Source: JAISDD01 sp031553935
GTDB lineage: Bacteria > Bacillota > Syntrophomonadia > Syntrophomonadales > Syntrophomonadaceae
DNA: 64,000 nt
Reading direction: 5' to 3'
Assembly: GCA_031553935.1 (NCBI GenBank)
Contig: JAVBKS010000013.1
Location: 1-64,000 of the forward strand
The notes beneath the pieces are model-generated. The model searched no databases, was not told the origin of the DNA, and saw nothing but the letters and a program-made list of their open reading frames with translations. Of this stretch, positions 14,699 through 24,435 are shown in pieces (position 1 is the first letter of the stretch; every line of letters starts with the position of its first letter). A program made the position numbers and the translations under genes.

Positions 14699-16050
14699 TA
14701 AAAAACTAACTCCGAATCAATCGCTGCATTCCAGTGATAAAATTTATCTCGAATCTTATCCTGGAAATAAACAAACTCGAAATTCCCATTTTTGACCAGG
14801 TCCTTGTAAGCATATATTGCTTCATTGCTACAGCGAGAGCAGGAATACCCAGGCAGGGTAATGCAAAATACATTGTACTTCTTGCCGTCACTTTGGCGAG
14901 CTTCAGATGACAGTGTTCGGAAACCGCCGCAGTCCTTACATATTCTAAGATTGATTTGCTGCGCTTCTCTAATGCCTTCCGTGTCATAGTAAATGCTTTT
15001 ATTAAACTTCGCGAATTCAGGTAACTTCTTTCTGTTTTGTGCAACAACTTCACCACCCTGGCGAAAGTTAAATAATTGTTGAGCAACTATGTTCTTAACA
15101 TAATCAATACTCTTTTCGGAAGGCTTTTTAGCAACATTGGCACTATTTAGGCCCGGCTCCAAAAGATTAGAAAAATCAAGCTCTGCCATTGCCATTATTA
15201 TCCCTAAATTTACATAAGGCAGTGCGGTTTCAACTGAATAACCACCCTCAAGCACTGCAATGTCGGGAGATAACTTTTGGTTAAGAATTGCATAGCCTTT
15301 CGCTGTGAAATTCATATTGGCTAAGGGGTCGCTAAAATGATTGTCTTGACCGGCTGAATTAATAATTAGCTCCGGCTTAAACTCCTGCAAGATTGGCAAT
15401 ACCAGATTGTCGATAACATAGTGAATCTCGTAATCCCCTGTTCCCGGAGCCAAAGGAATATTGATGGTGGTTCCATGAGCTAAGGGACCTCCTAATTCAT
15501 CTATGAAACCTGATCCCGGATATAGCGTCCTGCCATCCTGGTGGAAAGATATAAATAGTACATCGGGGTCATGATAAAATATCTCTTGAGTTCCATCTCC
15601 ATGGTGAACATCAGTATCAATAATCGCTAAGCGTTTTAAACCATGTTTACTGCGCAGGTACTCAACCATAATGGCTTCATTGTTTATATCGCAAAAACCG
15701 CGATTACCGTGGCATACGGTCATGGCATGATGTCCGGGGGGACGTATAATGGCGAAAGCATTGTTAATTTCCTTATTAATAACCGCATCAGCCATAACTA
15801 AGGTAGAACCTGCCGATATCCTATGAGCCTCAGTGACTCTTCCGGAAACATTGGGCACGCAAAAATGGATTCGAGAGATTTCTTTATCGGTTGCCAGTCG
15901 CGGCTGATACTCCTTGATATTAGGTAAATCCATTACTCCTTCTTCAAAAAGCTGATCGCGAGTATAGAGTAATCTTTCTTCTCTTTCCGGATGAGTCGGA
16001 GAAATAGCCCAGTCAAAAGCTGGGAAAAATAAAACTCCAGTTTTTTTCAT
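14698..16050 (-). CDS. Histone-deacetylase-superfamily hydrolase with C-terminal zinc-ribbon-like tail
   Basis: 450 residues. Residues 1–310 are a class II HDAC/AcuC/acetylpolyamine amidohydrolase-type domain: RPPGHHAM (catalytic His pair), DTDVHHGDGTQEIFY and INSAGQDNHFSDP (zinc ligands), and EGGYS. Residues 380–450 form a separate module with two Cys pairs, CKDCGG and CSRC, about 37 residues apart, likely binding zinc. The substrate could be an acetylated protein lysine or a small acetylamide. It is coupled to mutL (overlap) and lies 2 nt after the hydantoinase-like gene. Confidence 0.85.
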   Translation of the reverse strand: MKKTGVLFFPAFDWAISPTHPEREERLLYTRDQLFEEGVMDLPNIKEYQPRLATDKEISRIHFCVPNVSGRVTEAHRISAGSTLVMADAVINKEINNAFAIIRPPGHHAMTVCHGNRGFCDINNEAIMVEYLRSKHGLKRLAIIDTDVHHGDGTQEIFYHDPDVLFISFHQDGRTLYPGSGFIDELGGPLAHGTTINIPLAPGTGDYEIHYVIDNLVLPILQEFKPELIINSAGQDNHFSDPLANMNFTAKGYAILNQKLSPDIAVLEGGYSVETALPYVNLGIIMAMAELDFSNLLEPGLNSANVAKKPSEKSIDYVKNIVAQQLFNFRQGGEVVAQNRKKLPEFAKFNKSIYYDTEGIREAQQINLRICKDCGGFRTLSSEARQSDGKKYNVFCITLPGYSCSRCSNEAIYAYKDLVKNGNFEFVYFQDKIRDKFYHWNAAIDSELVF

Positions 16051-16052
16051 TG

Positions 16053-17735
16053 TTACACCCCCTTAAAGCCTTCAACGAAACCAGGTTCAATTTCAAGTCC
16101 TACATCGAATATTTTGCCCACTTGTCCCCAACCTCTAATAATGTTAAATTGCTCTTCCAAATAAAACTTGGCATCGGGCACCAAATCTTCCATGCCTTTT
16201 TGCTTTGCTTCTTTGCGCAGATAATCAATCGCGATAGCTTTGGCATCATCAAGCTGGAAACGGGCACAGTTTTTTAGATTACCGTAATATCCGCCGGGAT
16301 TAACCACAAAGGTTTGATTCTGGGTGTCGAAATGCATCTCGACGGCAATAGTTGCTCTGGCAATGGCTGCTCCCAGAGCATTCGCTACCGGAGCATAATG
16401 GTGTAATTGACTATCAACAGCCAAATTATCGGCAAGTATTGGAATTATTGCATGTGCGGCAGCTCCTATCCCAATTATGGTCTGCAACTCAAATTTTTTG
16501 CGATTCACAATTTCCCAGACTTTATATGCCGGTTCCTGTTCCCACTCCGAAAACATATTTATTAAGGCTTTGCTAATTATGGCAATGGTTTTTTTTATCA
16601 CTATCTCGCAGAGTTCGGAGACAGCAATGCTATTATCTCTGGCTAATATTTCCAGCTTATTATAAGAAGCCGATTGATCACCTATATTAAGTGATCTGCC
16701 CACATTAAATGCATCAATCACAGTTGGTTCCTTACCACCAAAACAGGCGGCCGGTCCAATACGATAGGACTCCACTTCAACTTGATTTTGTGCATTGACT
16801 CTGATTACACTGTCACCGCCTAATGGAATAGAACGAACGGCTAAAGAGCTAATATGAGTCAGCTGACCGCCAATTTTTGCACCCTTAGATGCAAATAGCG
16901 GTTTTCCCTCAATAATTAGAGCTAAATCTGTAGTGGTTCCCCCGATATCAATAACCGCCGCATTCGAAATATTGCTTGAGATCGCCAAGGCTCCCATGGT
17001 ACTGGCAGCGGGTCCGGAAAGAATAGTCTCACAAGGCCTTGCCCTGCTGGCATCTATTGTAATGGTTCCACCATCAGCTTTTAAGATATCAATGTTTTGC
17101 TTTATTCCTCTAGTTTTTAGGGCACTAATTATTTCGTCGGCAAAGGCATTCCATTCTTGGTAGGTCTGCGCGGTAAAATAAGTTGTCACTGCACGCCGGG
17201 GAAAGTTTAATCGATTCGCGACCTCAGAGCTAATAAATACTTGCATGCCCGGGTAGTTTTCCAAAATGTAATCTCTAACTATTACTTCATGGGCAGGATT
17301 GCGATTCGAAAATTTTCCAGCAATTGCCACTCTGCTGATGCCCTGCCTCTTTATATCATCTAGGGTTTTCGTTAATTCACTATTTTGAATGCCTACAATT
17401 TCATTGCCGCGGAAGTCAATTTGACCTTCTAAGAAATAAGTGCAAATATCATTATTTTCATAAGTGCTCCAAGGCAAGCCGATTCCAGGAATTAAAATAA
17501 GTGCGGTTTTTTCACCTTTCCCAGTTACCAGCATGTTAGTTATCAGGGTTGTGCTTAAAACGACTCTTTTAATTAAGGTAGTGTCAATTTTCTCCAATAA
17601 ATCATCGAGGACCGCTAATAGCGACTTATTAATGTCCCCAACATCAGTCGGTTGTTTTGATTGTGCAATCACTGCATTGTTTGAATAAACCGCACCATCA
17701 GTAAAGGTACCGCCAACATCTATTCCAACTAACAT
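16053..17735 (-). CDS. Hydantoinase/oxoprolinase-family protein (HyuA-like ASKHA fold)
   Basis: 560 residues from ATG 17735 (GGGTGAATT upstream; a GTG 9 nt earlier lies in the ribosome site). Domains in order: the N-terminal hydantoinase A region starting VGIDVGGTFTDGAVYSN, then the ASKHA phosphate motif region with AVIDIGGTTTDLALI. Relatives hydrolyse hydantoins, 5-oxoproline or acetone-type substrates with ATP, usually with a second HyuB subunit that is not here. The position 2 nt before the deacetylase-like gene suggests an amide-bond pathway, but that is inference. Confidence 0.85.
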   Translation of the reverse strand: MLVGIDVGGTFTDGAVYSNNAVIAQSKQPTDVGDINKSLLAVLDDLLEKIDTTLIKRVVLSTTLITNMLVTGKGEKTALILIPGIGLPWSTYENNDICTYFLEGQIDFRGNEIVGIQNSELTKTLDDIKRQGISRVAIAGKFSNRNPAHEVIVRDYILENYPGMQVFISSEVANRLNFPRRAVTTYFTAQTYQEWNAFADEIISALKTRGIKQNIDILKADGGTITIDASRARPCETILSGPAASTMGALAISSNISNAAVIDIGGTTTDLALIIEGKPLFASKGAKIGGQLTHISSLAVRSIPLGGDSVIRVNAQNQVEVESYRIGPAACFGGKEPTVIDAFNVGRSLNIGDQSASYNKLEILARDNSIAVSELCEIVIKKTIAIISKALINMFSEWEQEPAYKVWEIVNRKKFELQTIIGIGAAAHAIIPILADNLAVDSQLHHYAPVANALGAAIARATIAVEMHFDTQNQTFVVNPGGYYGNLKNCARFQLDDAKAIAIDYLRKEAKQKGMEDLVPDAKFYLEEQFNIIRGWGQVGKIFDVGLEIEPGFVEGFKGV

Positions 17736-17767
17736 ATAATTCACCCTTTCTGTTCAATTCCCGAAGA

Positions 17768-20344
17768 TTAATCGTCATTTTTAAGACTATCCTGCCACTT
17801 TCTTAGAATTTCCCCGCAATTTTTTGGGGTTAGGTTGTCCAAGTCCAGACTGACGAGTTCCTCAACTATTCTTAAATTAATGTTTTCGAATAAGTCCTTT
17901 TGTATGGAAATTTCGGCATTAGCTGCCATGGGAACTTGCTCAAGTGAATCTAATACAGTTTCTGCTCTACGGATGACTGATTTCGGCAATCCAGCGAGTT
18001 TTGCAACTTGGATGCCATAACTCTTATCGGCTCTTCCTGGCATTACTTTTCTCAAAAAAACGATTCCTTCTTCTGTTTCTTTGACTGACAAAGACAAATT
18101 GAAAATTCCACTCTTAAATTTATTCATATCGGTTAGTTCATGATAATGCGTTGCAAACAAGGTCTTTGCTCGTATGTTTTTGATTATATGTTCGCATACG
18201 GCTCGAGCTATGCTCAAGCCATCAAATGTACTGGTGCCTCTGCCAATCTCATCAAGGATCAATAAAGAATTACCGCTAGCATATTTTAATATATTGGCAA
18301 CTTCCATCATCTCAACCATAAAAGTACTCTGACCGGAAGCCAAGTCATCAGCAGCTCCAACTCTAGTGAAAATGCGATCCACGATTCCGATGCGCGCTTG
18401 TTTTGCCGGCACAAATGAACCAACCTGCGCCATAATTGTAATTAAGGCGATCTGACGCATAAATGTACTCTTACCACCCATATTGGGTCCGGTTATTAAC
18501 GCGAAAAAATTCTTCTTATCTAAATAGACATCATTGGGGATAAAACTCCATTGGGAAAGATTCTTTTCGACAACTGGATGCCTTCCGCCTATGATCTCTA
18601 AAGTTCCATCATCATTGATCAGTGGTTTAATATAATCATTTTCAATAGCTGCTTTCGCAAAAGAGTTAAGAACATCCAATTGCGCAATTCTCTGTGCAAC
18701 TTCTTGCAGACGAGGAATGTACTCTTCAGCAGTCGCACGAATTTTTAAATACTCGTCATATTCGAGGGTATTTAATCTTTCCCGTGCGCTTAGAATTCTA
18801 CTTTCGAATTCTTTTAATTCTTCATTAATGTAACGCTCCGTATTAGCTAAGGTCTGTTTGCGATGATAGCTAGCCGGCACTTCTGAATGCGCCGCTCTGC
18901 TAATTTCTATGTAATAGCCAAAAACACGATTATATCCAATTTTTAAAGACTTGATTCCCGTTCTTTGTCTTTCTTTGGTTTCGAATTCGATTAACCATTT
19001 GCTCCCATTTACACTTATATCTCTAAGTTCATCTATACCCATATTATAACCGCTTTTTACAATTGAACCCTCTTTAATTGATAGTGGAGCATCTTCGGCA
19101 ATTGCGGCTTCAAGGATTTCGTGTAAATCAAGCATGGTATCCAAGTTCTTGAGTGTTAATAACAGGTCGGACTGAACTTTTTGCAGGGCCTGGTTTAATG
19201 ATGGCAGTATAGCCAAGCTTTTCTTGACCGCAATTAAATCACGGGGACTAGCCATGCCACTTCCCAATCGTCCAGCTAATCTTGATAGATCATAAATATC
19301 ATGCAAATAGTTTTCAATTTCATAACGCAAGTTAATTGACTCGAATAGTTCAGCAACTGCATTGAGCCGTTCTTGAATGAGCTTCGGATTTTTCAGGGGT
19401 CTCTCCAGCCAAGATTTCAATAATCTTTTGCCCATAGATGTGTTACATTTATCAAGTACTTCTATTAGTGTTCCAGAGCGCTTATTTTCCCTAAGATTAG
19501 ATACCAACTCAAGATTTCGGCGCGATGAATAGTCAATCTCCAAAAATGAAGAAGGTAAAATCATTACCGGGTGATTCAAATGGGAAATAGAAGTTTTTTG
19601 AGTTTCATTGAGGAAAGTTACAATCATTGCTGCAGCTATTAAGCCGGCAGAGCTTTTATTGTTTATATATTCATCTATAATTGTTCCAAAGACTGATTCT
19701 ATGCAGGTTAAGGCTGCGGCTGCATCCATTTCAGGTAAGTGCTGACCACTTATCACCGGACTGATTTTTAAATCTAGATTAGCCCAGAGCCCAGCTGCTT
19801 GATTCCATGAAGGCAGCAGGCATTCTTTAGGTGATATCTTTTCGATTTCATTCTGAAATTCATCTTGACCATTTTGAGCTGGAAATTCCATAAACTTGAA
19901 TTCACCAGTTGAAACATCCATATATGCTAGACCGATAACCCCAGCGTTTTGAATTATGGCTGCCAAATAATTATTTGTCTCTTCATTTAATAATGCTTCA
20001 TCATAAACTGTCCCTGGGGTAATAATTCTAGTTACTTCTCTTTTTACTATTCCTTTGGCTTCACTTGGATCTTCCACTTGTTCACAAATCGCGATTTTAT
20101 AGCCGGCTGCAATGAGCTTAGCAATATAATTCGATGCCGCATGATAAGGTACGCCGCACATCGGAACTTTCTGGTTACCTCCCCCATCGCGGGCAGTCAA
20201 AACTATTTCAAGCACACGAGAAGCCAGTTCCGCATCCGAAAAGAACATCTCATAGAAATCGCCCAAACGAAAGAATAGTATCTCATCTTGATGATGGCTT
20301 TTGATCTCAAGGTATTGCTCAATCATTGGAGTATGCTTAGTCAA
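17768..20344 (-). CDS. mutS: DNA mismatch repair protein MutS
   Basis: 858 residues, standard MutS1. The N-terminal mismatch-binding motif is FFRLGDFYEMFFSDA (Phe-x-Glu as FYEMF region). The C-terminal ATPase shows the Walker A TGPNMGGKSTFMRQ, LILDEIGRGTST and ATHYHEL. The start is TTG 20344 behind CAGGAGG. It begins the run mutS-(hydantoinase)-(deacetylase)-mutL-(methyltransferase)-miaA-hfq. Confidence 0.97.
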   Translation of the reverse strand: MTKHTPMIEQYLEIKSHHQDEILFFRLGDFYEMFFSDAELASRVLEIVLTARDGGGNQKVPMCGVPYHAASNYIAKLIAAGYKIAICEQVEDPSEAKGIVKREVTRIITPGTVYDEALLNEETNNYLAAIIQNAGVIGLAYMDVSTGEFKFMEFPAQNGQDEFQNEIEKISPKECLLPSWNQAAGLWANLDLKISPVISGQHLPEMDAAAALTCIESVFGTIIDEYINNKSSAGLIAAAMIVTFLNETQKTSISHLNHPVMILPSSFLEIDYSSRRNLELVSNLRENKRSGTLIEVLDKCNTSMGKRLLKSWLERPLKNPKLIQERLNAVAELFESINLRYEIENYLHDIYDLSRLAGRLGSGMASPRDLIAVKKSLAILPSLNQALQKVQSDLLLTLKNLDTMLDLHEILEAAIAEDAPLSIKEGSIVKSGYNMGIDELRDISVNGSKWLIEFETKERQRTGIKSLKIGYNRVFGYYIEISRAAHSEVPASYHRKQTLANTERYINEELKEFESRILSARERLNTLEYDEYLKIRATAEEYIPRLQEVAQRIAQLDVLNSFAKAAIENDYIKPLINDDGTLEIIGGRHPVVEKNLSQWSFIPNDVYLDKKNFFALITGPNMGGKSTFMRQIALITIMAQVGSFVPAKQARIGIVDRIFTRVGAADDLASGQSTFMVEMMEVANILKYASGNSLLILDEIGRGTSTFDGLSIARAVCEHIIKNIRAKTLFATHYHELTDMNKFKSGIFNLSLSVKETEEGIVFLRKVMPGRADKSYGIQVAKLAGLPKSVIRRAETVLDSLEQVPMAANAEISIQKDLFENINLRIVEELVSLDLDNLTPKNCGEILRKWQDSLKNDD

Positions 20345-20464
20345 TATTTGGCCTCCTGTGGGAAATTTATTTATAAAAATATTAAGCCAAGATAATGATA
20401 ATTGCCATATTGACTTATGGATAAAAAATTATTATTTGCTAAAGGCTCATTGCGGGAGTGATTA

Positions 20465-21205
20465 TTATGCTAATAAAAGTACACTTTTTAGCCAACTTAA
20501 GGTTAGATCTTCACGAATAGCTATATGTTCAGTAAAGCGATGATCAGCCGCCTCTACTTCATACACTGTCGCTTCGGGCAAATTAGACTTAATAGCTTTT
20601 ATATTGTTTACGTTCACTACTTCGTCGGCAGTTCCGCTGATGGCTAATACATTTTTGTTTTGCATGTAAGCAAGACATTTTATCAGATCATGGCGAGCAA
20701 AATCTCTTGTTAAATTTCGGTATAACTGCTTAATATCATTTATCTCAAGGTCAATATAATTATTTTCAGCATCATTATTCATAAATACTGCAAAAGTTTC
20801 AGTAAGATATATGGGGGTTGACCATAAAATATATGTATCTACCAGCGACAGATGCGCCGAAGCTGCAATGGCAGTGCTGCCGCCAAAACTACGCCCCAAA
20901 ACCGCGATTGGTTTAATAAATTCTTTGCTTACAAAACCTATTACATCGATTAAGTCATCAACTTGTCTAGAAAGGCTGATTTCGGAAAACAGACCTTCAC
21001 TTTGACCGCTGCCAGTAAAATCAAAAGCAAAAACCCCTAGACCAAGATTATTAAGTCTAGAGGTAAAATTGTAGATATTCCCGCTATTTTCTTTGGCTCC
21101 ATTAAAACCATGGCACACGACAATTATATACGAGCACATTTCTGGAATCGAACTAATATATGAGAGTTCTAAACCATATCTGTTTACAAGCTTAGCTCTA
21201 TTCAT
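20465..21205 (-). CDS. Alpha/beta hydrolase (serine hydrolase)
   Basis: 246 residues. Oxyanion-region motif VVCHGFNGAKENSG, nucleophile elbow GRSFGGST, late GTADEVVN with Asp, and DHRF with His complete a catalytic triad. Close to the UPF/FrsA-like esterases such as B. subtilis YtmA or Cinnamoyl-type esterases; substrate unknown. No signal peptide. It is followed 9 nt before by a zinc-ribbon gene in the same direction. Confidence 0.85.
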   Translation of the reverse strand: MNRAKLVNRYGLELSYISSIPEMCSYIIVVCHGFNGAKENSGNIYNFTSRLNNLGLGVFAFDFTGSGQSEGLFSEISLSRQVDDLIDVIGFVSKEFIKPIAVLGRSFGGSTAIAASAHLSLVDTYILWSTPIYLTETFAVFMNNDAENNYIDLEINDIKQLYRNLTRDFARHDLIKCLAYMQNKNVLAISGTADEVVNVNNIKAIKSNLPEATVYEVEAADHRFTEHIAIREDLTLSWLKSVLLLA

Positions 21206-21213
21206 AAATACTA

Positions 21214-21396
21214 TTAATTCGACTTAGGCATTTTCTTTTTGTCTTCTGACTCAAAACGCACTTTATTGTTGCATAGATCACATACAAATGTAGGAAGCTC
21301 TTTCGCCTGTTCGACCAGCTTCTTAAACTCTTGATGATCTTCCATTATTTCATATTTTTTTCCGCACATTAGACATGAAGCATTTATGGTACTCAT
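21214..21396 (-). CDS. Small zinc-ribbon protein
   Basis: 60 residues from ATG 21396, which follows GGGGAGGA. Two knuckles, CLMCGKKY and CDLCNNKV, about 30 residues apart, should bind one zinc. The acidic/basic tail is disordered. It resembles the YlaI/DUF2197-type proteins of Firmicutes in size and layout, but this is not certain. Function unknown. Confidence 0.7.
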   Translation of the reverse strand: MSTINASCLMCGKKYEIMEDHQEFKKLVEQAKELPTFVCDLCNNKVRFESEDKKKMPKSN

Positions 21397-21498
21397 AGTT
21401 ATCCTCCCCAATTTATTTTTATTATAATAATACTATCATATATATATCTAAAAGGAGTATAAATTACGACAAATATTTCACAAACTATATTACAATCT

Positions 21499-21834
21499 TC
21501 ACTGCTGGTTTTGGACTGTGGGTTCGGGAATAATTTTTATATAATTAGCACGGGCATAATTGAAGGCAGCTACTGGATTGCCATTGATATCATAAACATA
21601 ATTCACCGAAGAACCGCCCACAAAAATCCTGGTATCCTTTTCAATGCCAAGAGTTTTTACATAACCTACAATATGGTCGCTATCTGAAAAACTAATCTCA
21701 ACATAAATCAGAGGTTGAACTTCCGGCTCACTAGGAGTAAGCAAACTCTGCCAATTCTGAGTACAACCGCCTGTTAACCCCAAGAGTACCATTAACAAAA
21801 GTGAAATGAGCATTTTTTGCTTACTTACTCTCAA
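21499..21834 (-). CDS. Putative lipoprotein
   Basis: 111 residues with a clear lipoprotein signal: basic start, hydrophobic MLISLLLMVLLGL and lipobox LTGGC with Cys24. The mature part is a short beta-rich domain (YVEISFSDSDHIVGYVKTLG, a Gly-rich turn, YVYDINGNPVAAFNY). No family recognised. TTG 21834 overlaps the protease stop by 4 nt, with GGAG upstream. Confidence 0.7.
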   Translation of the reverse strand: MRVSKQKMLISLLLMVLLGLTGGCTQNWQSLLTPSEPEVQPLIYVEISFSDSDHIVGYVKTLGIEKDTRIFVGGSSVNYVYDINGNPVAAFNYARANYIKIIPEPTVQNQQ

Positions 21835-24269
21835 AATGTTCTCCTTTTAGACCAGTTGGAAGAGTTATGCAACGAATTAGCTCCAGCAGACGATCTGCGA
21901 ATATTAGTCCATTCATCAAGCTTGCGATTAACCAAATAATGAATGCTTCCTGAAGAAAAGCGGCCATTTTCTGTTTTTTCTCCTGCCGGCAAGTCCATTA
22001 ATATCTCTATACCTTCATCGATATGATTTATTGCCCAAATCGAAAACATTTTTTTGCGAACTGCTTCAACAATTTCTTCCGGCAACATCAATTGGATTAC
22101 GTTTTGGGCTGGAATAATAACACCATGAGAACCATTTAATCCTCGTGCGTTACAAACTTGGAAATAGCCTTCAATTTTTTCATTTATTCCACCAACCGGT
22201 TGGATTTCTCCATTTTGATTCACTGACCCGGTGACAGCAATGCATTGATTGATAGGTTTATCGGCAATACTTGACAACAAAGCATAAAGCTCAGCACTTG
22301 ACGCACTATCACCTTCAATGCCACTGTAGCTTTGTTCAAAAGTTAAGCTAGCCGATAAAGTTAGAGGTTTGTCTTGAGCATATTGATAACCTAAATATCC
22401 AGCAAGTGTTAAAATGCCTTTGCTATGAATTTGTCCGCTTAACTGGATTTCACGTTCAATATTAATTAGTCCCTTTTCTCCCAGGAAAGTCTTAGCTGTA
22501 ATACGAACTGGCTTGCCAAACGCATAATCGCCAATCTGGTAAACCGCAAGTCCGTTAATCTCACCAATACGCTCGCCATCAGTATTAATAATAATTCTAT
22601 TGTTTACAATGGCTTCATTGTACTTTTCTTCGTATAGTGATGCCCGAATTCTTTTATTTTTGAGCGCCTTTATTACATGCTCGCGTCCAACTAATTCGCA
22701 GTTTTCATTGCGAGCCCAACTATGGGCTTCTTGAACTATTTCCAAAATTTTGTCAAACTGAGTTGAAAGTTTATTCTGATCTTCAGCTAATCTGCCGCCA
22801 AAGCCAACAATTTCTGAAACGGCAGCTGGAGAAAAATGAGTCCAGTTTTCAGCATTACATTTCGAGGCAATAATGCTTGCATATGCCTTAATATTCTCTT
22901 TATTTCTTGGCATTTCTTGGTCGAAATCTGCTTTTAGTTTAAATAGCGATGAAAAATCTTCATCATAGGAATATAACAAGTGATAGTAGGTCGGCTCACC
23001 AATTAACACTACTTTAATATTAATGGGCATGGGGTTAAGTTTCAAAGCTGCTGAGCTACTAATTCCCAGCATGCTGTTTACATTTTCAACTTTTAACTCT
23101 TGGTGCTTTAAGACTCGCTTTAAAGTCTCCCAGACGAAGGGATTTCTTAATATATCAACAACATTTAGTACAATATAACCACCATTTGCGCGATGAATTG
23201 AGCCGGCTTGGATCTTCGAAAAATCTGTAGCTAAGATTCCAAATTCTCCTTCATACTCGATTTGGCCGAAAAGATTCGCGTAATTGGGGTTACTCTCATA
23301 GATCACGGGAGCGTTATTTAATTCTGAATTATCTATAAACAAATTAACATGATAGCGGCGTAAATAGTGTCTTTTATTCAAGTTTTGGAAAATACTTATG
23401 GTTGAATTGTCATCTTTTTTCAATAAGATATCGTAGTTTTCCAGCAAGTCGTTTTGAATGCCTTCCAGATATGTTATTATCTGCTCAACAAATCCATATT
23501 TTTTGTACAGATCGAGAAAAAGAGGAGCCAGAACCTGTCTAACCGTTTCCTTTTCCAGGTTTTTGATATTAATGTGAAGATTTTTTTCTAATTCCTTATA
23601 TTGACGCAATGATTTATTAATTCGATCTTGCATGGCGATGTTTCTTTCTCTTAAATCACTGCGTTCTTCATCGTTCATATTCGCATAAGCATCTTGACTC
23701 AAAACTTCCCCATCTTTCAAGGGAACACTTGTTATTCCGTTACCAGTATTCGAGATTGCAAAACCTACTGTACGCGCGAATTCCTCAAGTTTTAAATAAA
23801 TGGATCCTGTTCGGCGCGTGAATTTATTAATCAGGCTTGTCTTCTTATCTTCAAAGACATTATTTTCAAAGGCCTTGATAACTTGCTTAATTGTTTTTTC
23901 GATTTGTAAGGTGATGTCTTTTTGCAAACTCTTTCCTAAGCCTGGCGGCAACTCAAGTAAGCAAGGTTGGTCCGGCTCTTGAAAATTAAATACATAGCAC
24001 CAGTCAGAAGGAACTGCCCTTTCCTTCGCCTTATTGCCGACTAATAAATTAGCTAGATAGTTTCTACCCGAGCCTTGATGTCCGGACAAATAAATATTGT
24101 AAGATGGCGAATCAATATCTAAGCCAAAAAGACAGGTATTTAATGCCCGCTCTTGGCCAATAACTTCCGGATGGAATTTGATCTCAGCAGTCGAATCAAA
24201 CTTAAACTGAGATGGATTACAAGTTTTAAGCAGTTTAGGAGGAGATACTAAATATTTTTTGCTATCCAA
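21831..24269 (-). CDS. Lon-like ATP-dependent serine protease (AAA_32 type)
   Basis: 812 residues from TTG 24269, which follows AAGGAGG at a 7-nt gap. The N-terminal part has the P-loop-like SGHQGSGRNYLANLL and a long coiled insertion (about residues 130–260) typical of Lon-related proteases with an internal AAA domain. The C-terminal protease domain carries the catalytic Ser in EGDSASSAEL and the Lys in GGINEKIEGYF. Cytoplasmic protein quality control is the likely role. It overlaps the lipoprotein gene. Confidence 0.9.
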   Translation of the reverse strand: MDSKKYLVSPPKLLKTCNPSQFKFDSTAEIKFHPEVIGQERALNTCLFGLDIDSPSYNIYLSGHQGSGRNYLANLLVGNKAKERAVPSDWCYVFNFQEPDQPCLLELPPGLGKSLQKDITLQIEKTIKQVIKAFENNVFEDKKTSLINKFTRRTGSIYLKLEEFARTVGFAISNTGNGITSVPLKDGEVLSQDAYANMNDEERSDLRERNIAMQDRINKSLRQYKELEKNLHINIKNLEKETVRQVLAPLFLDLYKKYGFVEQIITYLEGIQNDLLENYDILLKKDDNSTISIFQNLNKRHYLRRYHVNLFIDNSELNNAPVIYESNPNYANLFGQIEYEGEFGILATDFSKIQAGSIHRANGGYIVLNVVDILRNPFVWETLKRVLKHQELKVENVNSMLGISSSAALKLNPMPINIKVVLIGEPTYYHLLYSYDEDFSSLFKLKADFDQEMPRNKENIKAYASIIASKCNAENWTHFSPAAVSEIVGFGGRLAEDQNKLSTQFDKILEIVQEAHSWARNENCELVGREHVIKALKNKRIRASLYEEKYNEAIVNNRIIINTDGERIGEINGLAVYQIGDYAFGKPVRITAKTFLGEKGLINIEREIQLSGQIHSKGILTLAGYLGYQYAQDKPLTLSASLTFEQSYSGIEGDSASSAELYALLSSIADKPINQCIAVTGSVNQNGEIQPVGGINEKIEGYFQVCNARGLNGSHGVIIPAQNVIQLMLPEEIVEAVRKKMFSIWAINHIDEGIEILMDLPAGEKTENGRFSSGSIHYLVNRKLDEWTNIRRSSAGANSLHNSSNWSKRRTF

Positions 24270-24435
24270 ATTTATGCCTCCTTGGGAAAATTTTCGCAAA
24301 AAAATTAATTGTATACATTATATATAATATTCGAAGCAAGATCATTTTAGCATGAACTATATAGAGTCTCAAGGGCTCCTTAAAACAATTAAGTAATAAC
24401 CCTCTATACAATTATTGTCTTGGCAAGGCGTTGCT

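Noticed and set aside
14706..15086. Minus-strand 126-codon frame in the tail of the deacetylase gene
   Set aside because: Out-of-frame shadow of the real gene, with no ribosome site.
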